Of a stretch of 64,000 bases of DNA, positions 1 through 11,272 are shown one piece after another. Both the position numbers and the translations under genes were made by a program. The stretch lies in contig NC_057862.1 in the NCBI RefSeq assembly GCF_019393635.1, forward strand, positions 266,986,441-267,050,440, written 5' to 3'. Source of the stretch: Dromiciops gliroides. Lineage: Eukaryota > Chordata > Mammalia > Microbiotheria > Microbiotheriidae. Under the pieces are notes generated by a model that was not told where the DNA came from, searched no databases, and saw only the letters and a program-made list of their open reading frames with translations. The number at the start of each line of letters is the position of its first letter. Position 1 is the stretch's first letter.

Positions 1-169
1 AAAATATTTAAAGAAATTGTAAATGAAAACTACCCAGAATAAAGTGAAGTTACAAAGAATCCACTGGTTACCTCCTGGAAGAAACTCCAAAATGAACTCC
101 TAGAAACCTCATTGCCAAAATCCAAAGTTTATAGATCAAAAAACCTCTGTGTGTGTGTGTGTGTGTCTC

Positions 170-250
<81 letters not shown>

Positions 251-415
251 ACACACACACACATATATGTATACTCACACACACACACACAAATAGAGTT
301 CTAGTACCAAGGAGATTAAGGATTACACAAGACTTGACAGCTGCCACTGAAATGGAGAGCTTGGAATGATATTAAGAAGAGAAAACAGATAAAAGGCTTA
401 TAATAAAAGGCAAAA
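1..415 (+). mobile_element. L1 ORF1 fragment with embedded microsatellite
   Basis: The sequence follows the marsupial L1 ORF1 3' half (compare 4970-5140: codons for PRNIIAKF, then the Q-D-attached AGCAGCTTC region). It is interrupted by the compound microsatellite at 147-291. It is degraded, with no long frame. Confidence 0.65.
147..291. repeat. Compound microsatellite (GT)n(TA)n(AG)n(CA)n
   Basis: Four dinucleotide blocks follow one another: GT to about 166, TA about 178-217, AG to about 247, then CA with a second CA block at 276-291. It makes false reading frames full of YIYI, RERE and THTH. Confidence 0.95.
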
Positions 416-492
416 TTAAATATAATCCTGGGGGTGGGGGCAGAGGAAGGGGGGTGTAAGTGGGGAATGGAATGGAGGACTTCCCAGCATTC

Positions 493-647
493 TTTTTTGT
501 TTTTTTTTTTGTGGGGCAATGGGGGTTAAGTGACTTGCCCAGGGTCACATAGCTAGTAAGTGTCAAGTGTCTAAGGCCAGATTTGAACTCAGGTCCTCCT
601 GAATCCAGGGCTGGTGCTTTATCCACTGTGCCACCTAGCTGCCCCCG
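493..647 (-). mobile_element. tRNA-derived SINE, form B
   Basis: Full-length SINE in minus orientation: T-rich tail on the plus strand, the GTGACTTGCCCAGGGTCAC core, then CCACCTAGCTGCCCC at its 5' end. Form B is defined here by GGGGCAATGGGGG and GAATCCAGG. A duplication GACTTCCCAGCATTC / GACTTCCTAGCATTC flanks it (478-492 and 648-662). Confidence 0.93.
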
Positions 648-699
648 ACTTCCTAGCATTCTTGATGATTAGCTGATCCCCCTATGCCCCTGATTCTTC

Positions 700-1012
700 C
701 TCTGCCAATACATTATTTATATTATTCCCTTCTCCTGAAATGCCTTTCTAACAGAGCCCTTTCTGTCAAAATCCTTTAAACCCCAACTCAAATGTCATTA
801 TCCTCCATGAAGCCCTCTTTGATATTTGCAACTAGATGCAATTTGTCTACCTCCAGAACTCTTATTTATGTCTTTTTAGAGCACATATTTTATTGTCTAT
901 CTTTGATCTCCACACTTATCTTACATCCCCAACTTTATTCAAAGCTACTTAAAGATATTCATCGCTGACATCTTAGCACCTAATAGGTGCCCAATAAACA
1001 TGCTGAATCAAT
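700..1012 (+). mobile_element. L2 LINE 3' end fragment
   Basis: The order of phrases (TGAAATGCCTTTCT, CTCAAATGTCATTATCCTCC, GAAGCCCTCTTTGA, ending TAGCACCTAATAGGTGCCC AATAAACATG) follows the mammalian L2 3' end. Old and diverged. Confidence 0.6.
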
Positions 1013-1019
1013 GAACACC

Positions 1020-1680
1020 TATCAATCACTCAAACATTTATTAAATTTCTACTATGTGTCATGTACTTGCTAAACCCTGTGGATACAAAGACAAAAATGA
1101 AACAGTTTCTGACCTTGCCAGTCTTGCCAAAAGAAATAACATGTACATATAGGGTATATGCAAAATAGATGCAATTTGAATTTGAGGGGAAGACACTAAC
1201 ATCTGGCTGGATTAAGAAAGTACTCAAGTAAAAGGCAGCACTTAAACTGAGGCTTGAAGGAAATCAGGGATTTTAAGGAACAGAGGAAGTGCATTCAAGG
1301 TATGAGAGATAGTGAAAAGGTGCCATTTATGAAGAACAGCAAGACGGTCGGTTTGGCTAGATCATGGAGTACTCATGGAGAATAAATTATAACAAGGCTA
1401 CAGCCAAATTGTGAAAGGTTTTAAATGCCAATCAGAAGAATGTTCATCCTAGAGGCAATATCATTTTGCCAATCAGTAGAGCAACATAAACAGTGCTGTG
1501 CTTTAGGAAAATCACCTCGTGTAGAGGATTGATTGGAGTAAGATTTTGAAGCAGGGAGATCAACTGGGAGGTAATAGCTCAGATGAGAGAGATAATAAGG
1601 TTCCAAAGGTGATGCCCTTTACAAAAAAGAAAAGCTCAAAAGATAGATTGGCTTGTGGATGAAAGATAAAGGAACTGAAG
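1020..1680 (+). repeat. Ancient interspersed repeat, unclassified family R1 (copy 1)
   Basis: Begins with a TTTATTAAATTTCTACTATG phrase and later has GTGCTTTAGGAAAATCAC and GCAGGGAGAT. The same phrases in the same order occur near 20180-21370, 36700-38110 and 58765-59640. I cannot name the family. Confidence 0.5.
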
Positions 1681-1687
1681 CAAACAG

Positions 1688-1793
1688 GGATAAGTAACTT
1701 GCCCAGGGGTCCTACAGCTAGCAAGTGTCTAAGCTCACATTTCAATTCAGGTCCCAGAGATGGTACTCTATCCAGTGTGCCACCTAGTTACCA
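1688..1793 (-). mobile_element. Degraded SINE (SINE1 or Mar1-like)
   Basis: Retains AACTTGCCCAGGGGTCCTAC, a B-box-like TTTCAATTCAGGTC and CCAGTGTGCCACCTAG. More diverged than the other copies. Confidence 0.6.
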
Positions 1794-3115
1794 TGGATGA
1801 AAAATATAAAAGATATAAAGTATATTTTTAGACATATTAAATTTAGGTTATCTGGAGAGAGACTCAAATGGTTCTGTGATATTATTTATTTGGAAGTTCC
1901 TTCAAACAATATAGGCAACAACCCAACCATGTCTGCCCACCTTCTGCAACTATTATCCATGTCCTCCCGTAAATTCACCATAGGAGGTCTATCCTGAAGA
2001 CCTTCCTCATTGTCTTCTGACACTGAAAAAGTACCAGAAAAAGCCATCGATCAACATAATTTTATAGAGCAAGACAATATGAAAACTGCATGTGTATGAT
2101 ATTTGCAGAGTAGATGGAAAATAATCTCAGAAGGAAGTCACTAATGGGGGACTGAGGAGGGAGGAAAGAGCAGGAAAGACAAGGAAATGTCTCTTACAGA
2201 AAATGGGGTGATAATGGACTACCCAGTGGCTCTACTGTATTTCCTTTAACTCTCCATAACAAAAATGCCTTCCCTACCCAACACTCCCCTCTATTATTTC
2301 CCTCCATTAGAATATAAGAGACTAGAGGGTAAAAACTATCTCATTTTCCTATCTGTCTCCCCATAGTCAAATATGTAATAGGGCCTTTTTTATTCATTCA
2401 TTTCACCATTAGAAATGAAATGTTATTTTCTGTCACTAGTTTAGCTTGGTCCAATGGTAAATGGACTTCTATATTCTATATTCTAGGGCTCCTGAAAGCC
2501 CAGATCTCTAACATAAATCCCAGTATATTTCTTAATATGACCTCAGAAAGACTAATACAAAAGAAAAGAAACAGGGGTGACCTCCTCCATTTGGATGAAA
2601 ACTGCACAAAAAAAGATAGCCAGAAGCCCACTGGAGTAGAGGGGGAGAGAAAGGAGGAGGGAGAGTTGGAAAAGGATCCCCACAGAGAAGTATTCTCAAG
2701 CTACAAAAAGCAGACTTCAACAAGCCAGCATTTTAAACAGAAGCACTCAGGCCAGTGGAAGTTCCAATCATCAACAACCTGAAGCCAGATTCTGGTCTTG
2801 GCTTATAAGAAGTGAGAAGACAGAATCAAATGATATAGGTCACTGAAAAGGGAGTTAGAGCCCAGTTTTGAATTCTTCAGAGGACTGTATGACACAGCAC
2901 CATCATAAACAGGGCCAGCTCTGTAGTGCCAAGCAGATATACAAATAGGGGGCCTGAGATGAGCCTGACTTTAAACCTAACATATGCCTTTCCAGGGCAT
3001 AGTAGAGGATAAAAATCCCGATTGGGAATTATGCAAGGAAAAAAAGGCTGATTGGGGCCAGAATGTGCAGATGAACATGGAAGACAGACTAAGACAAGGA
3101 AAATAGGGACTGATA
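1794..3115. other. No gene or clear repeat recognised
   Basis: Intronic sequence. Reading frames of up to 120 codons (around 2420-2782) show no family resemblance and are lysine/glutamate-rich in a purine-rich stretch; no exon signals support them. A short L2-like phrase may lie at 2290-2380. Confidence 0.5.
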
Positions 3116-3117
3116 CC

Positions 3118-3785
3118 AGCTACTTCTTATGGGGCAAATATAACAAAAACAGAAAATATTGGATGTTGGAGGGGATGTGGGAAAGCTGGGATGCTAATCC
3201 ACTGTTGGTGGAGTTGTGAAAAGATCCAACCATTCCAGAGAGCAATTTGGAACTATGCCCAAAGGGCTATAGAACTGTACATACCTTTTGATCCAGAAAT
3301 ACAAATGCTAGGTTTATATCCCAAAGAGAAAAAGATCTATCTGTACAAAAATATTTATAGCAGCTCTTTTTGTGGTGGCTAAGAACTGGAAATCAAAGGA
3401 ATGCCTATCAATTGGGGAAGGGCTAAACACACTGGTATATTATGGTGATGGAATGTTATTGTGCTATAAGAAATGACAAGCAGGATGACTTCAGAAAGGC
3501 CTGGAAAGACATGGATGAGATGATGTATTGTGAAGTGAGCAGAACCAAAAGAACATTGTGCACAGAGACAGAAATATTGTTTGATAAAGAACTGTGAATG
3601 AATTGACTACTCTCAACAATACAATGATCCAAGACAATCCCAAAGGACTATTGATGAAACATACTATCCACCTCCAAAGAAAGAATTAATGTTGAAGGAA
3701 CAGATTGAAGCACTATTTTTCATTGTTTTCCTTTTAATCAAATTTTCTTGTACAATATGACAAATATGGTAATGTTTTACATAAT
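3118..3785 (+). mobile_element. L1 ORF2 3' end and 3' UTR
   Basis: Contains the marsupial L1 terminal landmarks in order: GGATGTGGGAAAGCTGGGAT, TGTTGGTGGAGTTGTGAA, CCATTCCAGAGAGCAATTTG, AAAATATTTATAGCAGCTC, ATTGGGGAAGGGCTAAAC, and the 3' UTR CAATACAATGATCCAAGACA. Several stops. Confidence 0.88.
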
Positions 3786-4255
3786 CATAAAAAAAATTAT
3801 ATTTGGCCAAATAGAAAAGGAGGTGGAAAAGCTGATTAGGAAAAATAATTCCTTAAGAATTAGAATTGGGCAGATGGAAGCTAATGACTCAATGAGATCA
3901 GGAAGAAGTAAAGCAGAATCAAAAGAATGTAAAAGTAGAAGAAAATGTAAAATATCTCTACAGAAAAACAATAGACCTGGAACATAGATTCAGGAGGGAC
4001 AATTTAAGAAGGTATTGGACTACCTGAGGGCCATAATGAAAAAAAGAGCCTGCATAGCTTATTTCACCTTAGAACCAGAGGAAAAAATGGTTATTGAAAG
4101 AATCCACCAATCACTCCATGAAAGGGACCCCAAAAGAAAAACTCCAAGGAATATTATAGCCAAATTTCAGAATTATCAGGTAAAGGAGAAAATATTTCCA
4201 GCAGCCAGAAAGAAACACTTTAAATATTAAGGAGCAACAATAAAGCTTACACAGG
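3786..4255 (+). mobile_element. L1 ORF1 fragment
   Basis: Encodes coiled-coil-like glutamate/lysine-rich sequence (QIEKEVEKLIRKNNSLRIRI), then the RIHQSLHERDPKRKTPRNII block near 4100-4180 typical of L1 ORF1p. Broken into several frames. Confidence 0.8.
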
Positions 4256-4525
4256 ACCTGGCACCAAGTGGTACAGCATACAAATTCTTAGAGAAGTTAA
4301 GTGAGTTATAGGAAGAAACAGACAACAAAACTATATTAGTGAGGGACCTCAACCTCTCCCTTGCAGAAGTAGATAAGGAGGTGAATAGAATTTTAGAAAA
4401 ATTAAATGATAGACCTCTGGAGAAAATTGAATGGGGATAGAAAGGAACATACCTTTTTCTCAGTGAGATATGGCACTCAGACAAAAACTGACCATATATT
4501 AGGGCATAAAAACCTCACAGTTGCA
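4256..4525 (+). mobile_element. L1 ORF2 endonuclease-domain fragment
   Basis: Encodes remnants of the APE-type endonuclease: a DLNLSLAEVD-like stretch and HTFFSVRYGTQTKTDHILGH near 4450-4510. It lies directly after an ORF1 piece without the normal spacer, so it is a rearranged or separate insertion. Confidence 0.75.
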
Positions 4526-5142
4526 GGGCAGAGAAAAGGCAGTAAGCTCTCGAACTCGCAACAGAGAGGTAGGGGAAAAAATGGAAAGAGAAATGAGAGT
4601 GATTAAGGAGGGTCATGAAAAAAATGTCAACAGCTTAAAAAGCCAAATAGGCCAAAAGGAAAAGGAGGTACAAAGGCTCTCTGAAGAAAATCACTGCTTA
4701 AAAATTAGGATTGACTTTAGGACTTTGTGAGAAATCAATACACAATAAAACAAATCCAAATGAATAAAAAAATAGAGGGCAATGTGAAATATCTCCTTGA
4801 AAAGACAGTTGACCTGGTAAATAGATCCAGGAGAGACAATTTGAAAATTATTGGAATACCTGAAAACCATGATCAAGGAAAGAGCTTAGACATCATGTTC
4901 CAGGAAATTATCAGGGAAAATTGCCCTGATATTCTAGAAGCAGAAGGTAAAATAGAAATTGAAAGAATCCACCAATCACCTCCTGAAAGAAATTCCAGAA
5001 GTAAAACTCCCAGGAACATTATAGCGAAATTCCAGCACTCCCAGGTCAAGAAGAAAATACTGAAACCTGCCAAAAAGAAAAAAATTCAAGTACTGTGGAG
5101 CCACAGTCAGGATAGCACAAGATCTAGCAGCTTCTACATTTT
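4526..5142 (+). mobile_element. L1 ORF1 fragment (best-preserved ORF1)
   Basis: An open frame of 190 codons (4727-5299) runs through the ORF1p RNA-binding region: NRSRRDNLKIIGIPENHDQG, ENCPDILEAEGKIEIERIHQ, then RSKTPRNIIAKFQHSQVKKK. The coiled-coil part precedes it at 4560-4730. It is cut at 5142 by an inserted segment and resumes at 5539. Confidence 0.88.
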
Positions 5143-5538
5143 AAAAAAAAATTATACTTCACTATGTATTAAAATACCATTAGTTCTTCCTCTGTTGATG
5201 GTTTGTATTTTTCATACATCCTTCTTATATCATTCTGCTCATCATTTCACAGTTACTATTGCTAATTGTATTACCCTCCATCCTATTCCCTTACCTTGAT
5301 ATTTACTCCATTTTCTATCTTCTTTCACTCTATCTCTCCTCAAAAATGTTTTGCTTTTTACTGCCCCCTGCTCCAATCTGCCCTCCCTTCCTTCATCTCT
5401 CCCCTCTTTTCTCCTTCCCCTCCCACTTTCCCTCAGGGCAAAATATATTACTATACCCAATTGAGTGTTTATGTTATCCCCCATTTCCTTCCCCATTTTC
5501 TCCTCTACTCCATAAGCTTTTTCTTCTTTCTTTTATAG
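5143..5538 (-). mobile_element. Inverted L1 inter-ORF segment inside L1 ORF1
   Basis: Its reverse complement resembles the purine-rich L1 spacer seen in plus orientation at 6440-6650 (GGGAGGGCAGATTG, GGGAATAGGATGGAGG). The host L1 sequence AGCAGCTTCTACATT ends at about 5142 and is repeated at 5539-5552, so the insert is bordered by a target-like duplication of about 14 bases. No clear poly(A) end. Confidence 0.65.
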
Positions 5539-6652
5539 CAGCTTCTACATTAAAGGATCAGAGGGCATGAATATGATATTCCAGAGGGCAAAGGAATTGG
5601 GATTACAACCAAGAATCACCTACCCAGCAAAATTGAGTGTAATCCTTGAGAGGAAAATAATGGGAAGTCAATGAAAGAGAAGACTTTCAGGCATTCTTGA
5701 TGAAAAGACCTAAGTTGAATAGCAAAAAAATAGAAAAAAATGGGACTTCAATGAAAAAGAGGACTTTCAGGTATTCGTGAACCTGAACTGAATGGAAAAT
5801 TTGACTTTCAAATACAAGACCTTAGAGAAGCATAAAAAGGTAAACAGGAAAAAAAAAATTAAGAGGGATGTTAAAAGGTTAAACTGTTTACATTCCTATA
5901 TGGGAAGATGAAACATCTAATTCCTAAGAACTTTCTCAATATTAGGGCAGATGGCAGAAATAAATTTAGACAGAGAGCACAGGTAGGAATTGATTATGAA
6001 GGGATGATATCTACAAAGTATTTATTTTTTGTTTATCTCTTTTTGTGGGGTGGTTGGAGTTGGGTGACATGCCTGGGGTCGTGTAGTGGGGATGAGTCTC
6101 TTGTGTCTGAAGCTGGATTTGGACTGCGGTCCTCCTGGGTCCAGGGTAGGTGCTTTGTCCACTGTCACCTAGCTGCCCCATGATGACATCAATTTTAGGG
6201 TAAAATTGAGGGCTAAGAGGAATGCACTGGGGGAGTGGAAAAGGGCTCAGAGGTAGAAGGGGTTGAAATCCCACATGAAAGAAACAGGAAAGGGCTTTTA
6301 GAGTAGGGAGAGAGATGGGGGAGGAGCAGGGCAGTAAATGAATTTTACACTCATCAGAATAGGCTCAAAGACCTTAATCTCATCAGAGTTGGCTCGAGGA
6401 GGGAATAACATACACAATCAATTGGGTGGAGTAATCTATCTAACCCGGCAGGAAAATAGGAGGGGAAGGGAATAAGGAGGGAGGGGCAAAAGAAGGGAGG
6501 GCAGATTGAGGGATGGGGCAGTCATAAGCAAATCCCTTTTGAGGAGGGATAAGGTGAAAGAAGATAGATAATAAATACCATGGGAAAGGGAATAGGATGG
6601 AGGTTAACAATCGTAATTGTGAAAAAGAGAAAAGAGGAAAAAAATTGTGCAA
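5539..6652 (+). mobile_element. L1 ORF1 3' end and inter-ORF spacer
   Basis: Continues the ORF1 interrupted at 5142 (GATATTCCAGAGGGCAAAGG, ATCACCTACCCAGCAAAATT), then the purine-rich spacer before ORF2. A SINE lies inside at about 6035-6180. Confidence 0.8.
6035..6180 (-). mobile_element. Diverged tRNA-derived SINE
   Basis: Recognisable by GGTGACATGCCTGGGGTC, TGGATTTGGACTGCGGTCCT and CACCTAGCTGCCCC, but with many differences and a short gap before the 5' end. Confidence 0.8.
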
Positions 6653-7370
6653 AAAGTATTTATAGCTACTCTTTGTGGTGACTAAGAATTAGAAATCAAA
6701 GGAATGTCCATCAATTGAGGAATGACTGAACAAGCGGTGGTATATGATTGTAATGAAATATTAGTCTGCTATAAGAAATGACAAGGGGCGGCTAGGTGGC
6801 GCAGTGGATAAAGCACCAGTCCTGGATTCAGGAGGACCTGAGTTCAAATCCAGCCTCAGATACTTGACACTTACAAGCTGTGTGACCTTGGGCAAGTCAC
6901 TTAACCCTCATTTCCCTACCAAAAAAAAAAATTAAAAAAAAAAAGAAAAGAAATGACAAACAGGATAATTTCAGAAAAACCTGGAAACTCTCATGAACTG
7001 ATGTATAGTGAAGTGAGCAGAACTGGGAGGACATTTTGCACAGTGACAGCAGTATTATTCTATGAGCAATTGTGGATAACTTGACTATTCTCAGCAATGC
7101 AATGATCCAAGACAATCCCAAAGGGCTAATGATGAAGCATACTATCCACTTCCAGAGAAAGAACTGATATTGATTGAACACAGACCCCCCCCCAAAAAAA
7201 GAGTACTTGTAGATTGTATATATATAAAACTTATATCAGATTACTTGCTGTCTTGTGGAGGGGGGAGGAAAAGGGGGGAGGGAGAAAAATTTGGAACTCT
7301 AAATCTTATGAAAATGAATGTTGAAAACTACTTTTACATGTAACTGGAAAAAATAAAATGTTTATTGCAA
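6653..7370 (+). mobile_element. L1 3' end with poly(A)-type end
   Basis: 5'-truncated L1 with AGTATTTATAGCTACTCTTT, the 3' UTR CAATGCAATGATCCAAGACA and a terminal TGGAAAAAATAAAATG. Split by the SINE at 6785-6946. Confidence 0.87.
6785..6946 (+). mobile_element. tRNA-derived SINE, form B
   Basis: Starts GGGGCGGCTAGGTGGCGCAG (A-box region), has GAGTTCAAATCC (B-box region) and ends in an A-rich tail. The target AAGAAATGACAA is repeated on both sides, dividing L1 3' sequence. Confidence 0.95.
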
Positions 7371-7601
7371 CCCCCCCCCAAAAAAAAAAACCCAATAAAA
7401 AACTCACAGTCAAATGCAGAAAAGAAATAGTACATCTATCCTTTTCAGATCACGATGGAATAAAAATTATGTGCAATAAAGAAACATGGAAAGATAGACC
7501 AAAAATTAATTGGAAGCTAAATAATCTTGTCCTAAAGAATGAATAGGTCAAACAACAAATCATAGAAGCAATCAACAATTTCATCAAAGATAATGACAAT
7601 A

Positions 7602-7752
7602 GGGGGCAGCTAGTTGGCACAGTGGATAGAGCACTGGCCCTGGATTCGGGAGGACCTGAGTTCAAATCTGACCTCAGACACTTGACACTTACTGGCTCTG
7701 TGACTCTGGGCAAGTCACTTAACCTTCATTGCCCTGCAAAAAAAAAAAAAAA
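7602..7752 (+). mobile_element. tRNA-derived SINE, form B
   Basis: Full length with a pure A tail. AAAGATAATGACAATA before and AAAGATAATGGCAATA after are the target duplication within L1 ORF2. Confidence 0.95.
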
Positions 7753-8527
7753 AAGATAATGGCAATAATGAGACAACATACCAAAACTTATGGGATGCCA
7801 CAAAAGCAGTTCTTAGGGGAAATTTTATCTCTCTCAATGCCTACATGAATAAAATAGAGTAAGAGGTCAATGAATTGGGCATGCAACTAAAAAAGCTAGG
7901 AAAAAAAAATTTTAAATCCCCAATTAAATAACAAACTAGAAATGCTGAAAATCAAAGGAGATTAATAAAATTGAAAGTAAGAAAACTATAGAATTAATAA
8001 AACTAAGATCTGGCTCTATGAAAAAAACAATAAAAAAGATAAAAAAGAATACAAAATTACCCATATCAAAAATGAAAAGGATGTATTTACCACAAATGAA
8101 GAGGAAATTGAAGCAATAATTAGGAGTTATTTTGCCCAACAATTTGCCTATAAATTTGACAATCTAAATGAAATGGATGAATATGTACAAAAATATAAAT
8201 TGCTCGGATTAACAGAAAAGGAAAAATAGGCCAATTTTAGAAAAAGAAATTGAAGAAGCCACCAATGAAATCCCTAAGATGAATTTCACTGGTGGATAAT
8301 CCCTCCAGGGCCAGATGGGTTTACAAGTGAATTCTACCAAACATTTAAAGAACAATTAATTCCAATACTATACAACAAATTATTTGGAAAAACAGATGGA
8401 GCAGGAATCCTACCAAATTCCTTTTATGAGACAAATATGGTACTGATATCTAAACAAGGAAGAGCAAAAAAGAGAGAAAGAAAATTATAAACCAATTATT
8501 CCTAATGAATAACGATGCAAACATTTT

Positions 8528-8675
8528 TGTTTTGTTTTTTGGTGAGGCAATTGGGGTAAGTGACTTCCCTAGGGTCACACAGCTAGTAAGTGTTAAGTGT
8601 CTGAGGCCGGATTTGAACTCAGGTCCTCCTGACTCCAGGGCCGGTGCTCTATCCACCGAGCCGCCCAGCTGCCCC
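8528..8675 (-). mobile_element. tRNA-derived SINE, form A
   Basis: Form A is defined here by GTGAGGCAATTGG and GACTCCAGG. The L1 target AACG(AT)GCAAACATTT is repeated on both sides (8511-8527 and 8677-8690). Confidence 0.93.
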
Positions 8676-8888
8676 TAACGCAAACATTTAAAATAATATA
8701 TTAGCAAAGAGATTACAGCAATTTATCACCAGGATAATATACTATGACCAGGTAGGATTTATACCAGGAATGTAGGACTGGTTCAATATAAGGAAAACTA
8801 TCAAGCTTTTGACAAAATACAGCACCCATTCCTATTAAAAACACTAGAGAGCATAGGAATGGAGCTTTCCTTAAGATTATAAACCGTA

Positions 8889-9025
8889 GGGGCAGCTAGA
8901 TGGCGCAGTGGATAGAGCGCTGGCCCTGGAATCAGGAGGACCTGAGTTCAAATCCAACCTCAGACACTAGCTGCGTGACCCTGGGCAAGTCACTTAACCC
9001 CAATTGCCTCCCCCCCCCCCCCAAA
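8889..9025 (+). mobile_element. tRNA-derived SINE, form A, internal deletion
   Basis: Lacks about 13 bases between CAGACACT and AGCTGCGTGA. A C-run precedes the short A tail. The target AAGATTATAAACCGTA (8873-8888) recurs at 9026-9041 with one change. Confidence 0.94.
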
Positions 9026-10800
9026 AAGATGATAAACCGTATCTATCTAAATCCATCAGCAAGCATTATATGTAACAAGGATAAGTTAGAAGCATTCCCA
9101 ATAAGGTCAGGGGGAAACCAGGATGTCCATTATTGACACTATTATTCAATATTGTACTAGAAATGTTAGTCTTAGCAATAAGAAAAAGAAATTGACGGAA
9201 TTAGAATAGGCAAGGAAAAACAAAACTATCAGTCTTTGCAGACGATATGAAGGCATAGAGAATCACTTTAGTAAAGTTTCAGGATATAAAATAAACGCAC
9301 ACAAATCAACAGTATTTCTATATATTCTCAACAAAATCCAGCAGCAAGAGATAGAAAGAGATATTCTATTTAAATAACTGTCGACAATATACACTATCTG
9401 GGAGTCTGCCTGCCAGGGCAAACCCAGGAACTCTATAAACATAATTACAAAAGGAACAAATGGGAATTTATAAACTGCTCATAGGTAGGCCAAGCTAATA
9501 TAATAAAAATGATAATTCTACCTAAATTATTTTACTTAATCAGTGACATACCAATCAAACTACCAAAAAATTATTTCACAGAGCTAAAAAAAATAACAAA
9601 ATTCATCTGGAAGAACAAAAAGGTCAAGAATATCATGGGAGTTACTGAAAAAATGCAAAGGAAGGTGGTCTAGCTGTACCAGATCTAAAACTATATTATA
9701 AAGCAGCAAACATCAAAACTATTTGGTACTGGATAAGAAATAGAGTGGTGGATCAGTGGAATAGGTTAGGCACATAAAACGTACTAGTAAATTAATATAG
9801 AAATCTCCTGTTTGATAAACTCAAAGACTCTAGCCTCCAGGATAAGAACTCATTATTTGACAAAAACTGCTGGGAAATGCGGAAGAATATGGAAGAAATT
9901 AGGCACAGACCAACATCTTATCCCATATACCAAAGTCAAAATGGGTACATGATCTAGACATAAAGGGTGATACCACAGGCAAATTAGAAAAGGAGGGAAT
10001 AGTTTGCTTGTCATCTACGGAGAGGGAAAGAATTTATGACCAAAGATGAGATAAAGAACATTACAAAATGCAAAATAGATTACTCTGATTACATTAAATT
10101 AAAAAGGGTTTGCACAAACAGAACCAAAACAACCAAGATTAGAAGGAAAGCAGAAAGCTGGGAAACAATTTTTATAGCCAATGTTTATGATAATGGCCTC
10201 ATTTCTCAAATATATAGAGAACTGAATCAATTTATAAGAATACAAGTTATTCCCCACTTAAGAAAAGCTCAAAGGATATGAAGAGGAAGTTTTTAGATGA
10301 AAAAATTAAAGCTATCTATAGACATATGAAAAAATTTTCTCTATCACTACTGCAAATTAAAACTACTCTGAGGTACCACCTGACACCTATCCAATTGGCT
10401 AATATGACAAAAAAGGAAAATGATAATAACTGTTGCAGAAGATGTGGGAAAACTGGAACATTAATGCATTGTTGGTGGAGTTGTGAACTGATCTAACCAT
10501 TCTGGAGAGCAATTTGGAACCATGCCCCAAAGATTACAAAACTGTGCATACTCTTTGACCCAGCAATACCACTACTAGGTCTAGAAAGAGATCATAAAAA
10601 TGAGAAAAGGACCCACATCTACAAAAATATTTATAACTGCTCTTTTTGTGGTGTCAAAGAATTGGAAATTGAGGGGATGCCTATCACTTGGGGAATGGCT
10701 AAACAAGTTGTGGTATATGAATGGAATGGAATACTACTGTGGTGTAAGAAATGATGAGCAGGCAGATTTCAGAAAAACCTGGAAAAACTTACATGAATTG

Positions 10801-11012
10801 GGGGCAGAGCCAAGATGGCAGAGGAAAGGCAGTAATTGCCTAAGATCTCCCCAAGACCTTCAAATAATGCTATAAGACAATTCCTGGAGTAGCAGAACCC
10901 ACTGCTGAAAGAGATCCCAAAACAACAACTTCCAGAAATATTATAACCAAATTTCTGGGCTCAAGAGGTCAAGAAGAAAATATTGCAAGCAGCCTGAAAG
11001 AAACAATTCAAT
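10801..11012 (+). mobile_element. L1 5' UTR start joined to ORF1 fragment
   Basis: Begins with the L1 5' end phrase GGGGCAGAGCCAAGATGGC, about 100 bases of 5' UTR, then jumps at about 10905 to late ORF1 (ATTATAACCAAATTTCTGGG, AGGTCAAGAAGAAAATATTG). The middle of the element is missing. Confidence 0.75.
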
Positions 11013-11092
11013 TGTTCAGACACTTGATACTTACTAGCTGTGTGACCCTGGGAAAGTCACTTAACCCTCATTGCCCTACCAAAAAAAAAATG
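11013..11092 (+). mobile_element. 5'-truncated tRNA-derived SINE
   Basis: Only the 3' half: CAGACACTTGATACTTACTA through GTCACTTAACCCTCATTGCC and an A tail. Confidence 0.85.
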
Positions 11093-11212
11093 TTTTAAAT
11101 TGGATAATGGTGAGGAGAGAGAACAAGCTATACATAACAGAGTTCAATCTTTTTCTGTTCTCTGAATAGTTCAATGTTTGTGTTAGTTGATGCTTATGTT
11201 CATAATAAAAAT

Positions 11213-11272
11213 GATTTTTTTTTGTGGGGTTAGTGACTTACCAGGGTCTGAGGCTAGATTTGAACTCAATAT
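11213..11272 (-). mobile_element. SINE remnant with internal loss
   Basis: T-run, GTGGGGTTAGTGACTTACCA, GGGTCTGAGGCTAGATTTGA, then stops. About half of the element is missing. Confidence 0.55.

Larger units (their letters stand above)
7371..10800 (+). mobile_element. L1 ORF2, long degraded copy
   Basis: About 3 kb of ORF2 once three SINEs are removed: late endonuclease region (AATCTTGTCCTAAAGAATGA), reverse transcriptase region around 8280-9130 (CCAGATGGGTTTACAAG, CACCCATTCCTATTAAAAAC, KLEAFPIRSG at about 9090), then the C-terminal region to 10800. Stops and frame changes throughout. The longest surviving pieces are about 70-90 codons. Confidence 0.9.

Noticed and set aside
68-369. Overlapping frames rich in YIYI, RERE and THTH
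   Set aside because: They are translations of a dinucleotide microsatellite in all frames.
372-659. Recurrent peptide QLGGAVDKAPALDSGGPEFK and [18 protein letters not shown] at many positions
   Set aside because: It looks like a conserved protein family but is simply the translated tRNA-derived SINE; the opposite frame gives DLPRVTQLVSVKCLRPDLNS.
2420-2782. 120-codon lysine/glutamate-rich frame
   Set aside because: No homology recognised, no splice or promoter context, purine-rich composition; a similar frame on the other strand.
4727-5299. 190-codon open frame
   Set aside because: It is L1 ORF1, broken by an insertion, not a host gene.
6786-6850. tRNA-like A-box and B-box sequences
   Set aside because: They belong to SINEs; no complete tRNA cloverleaf gene was found.
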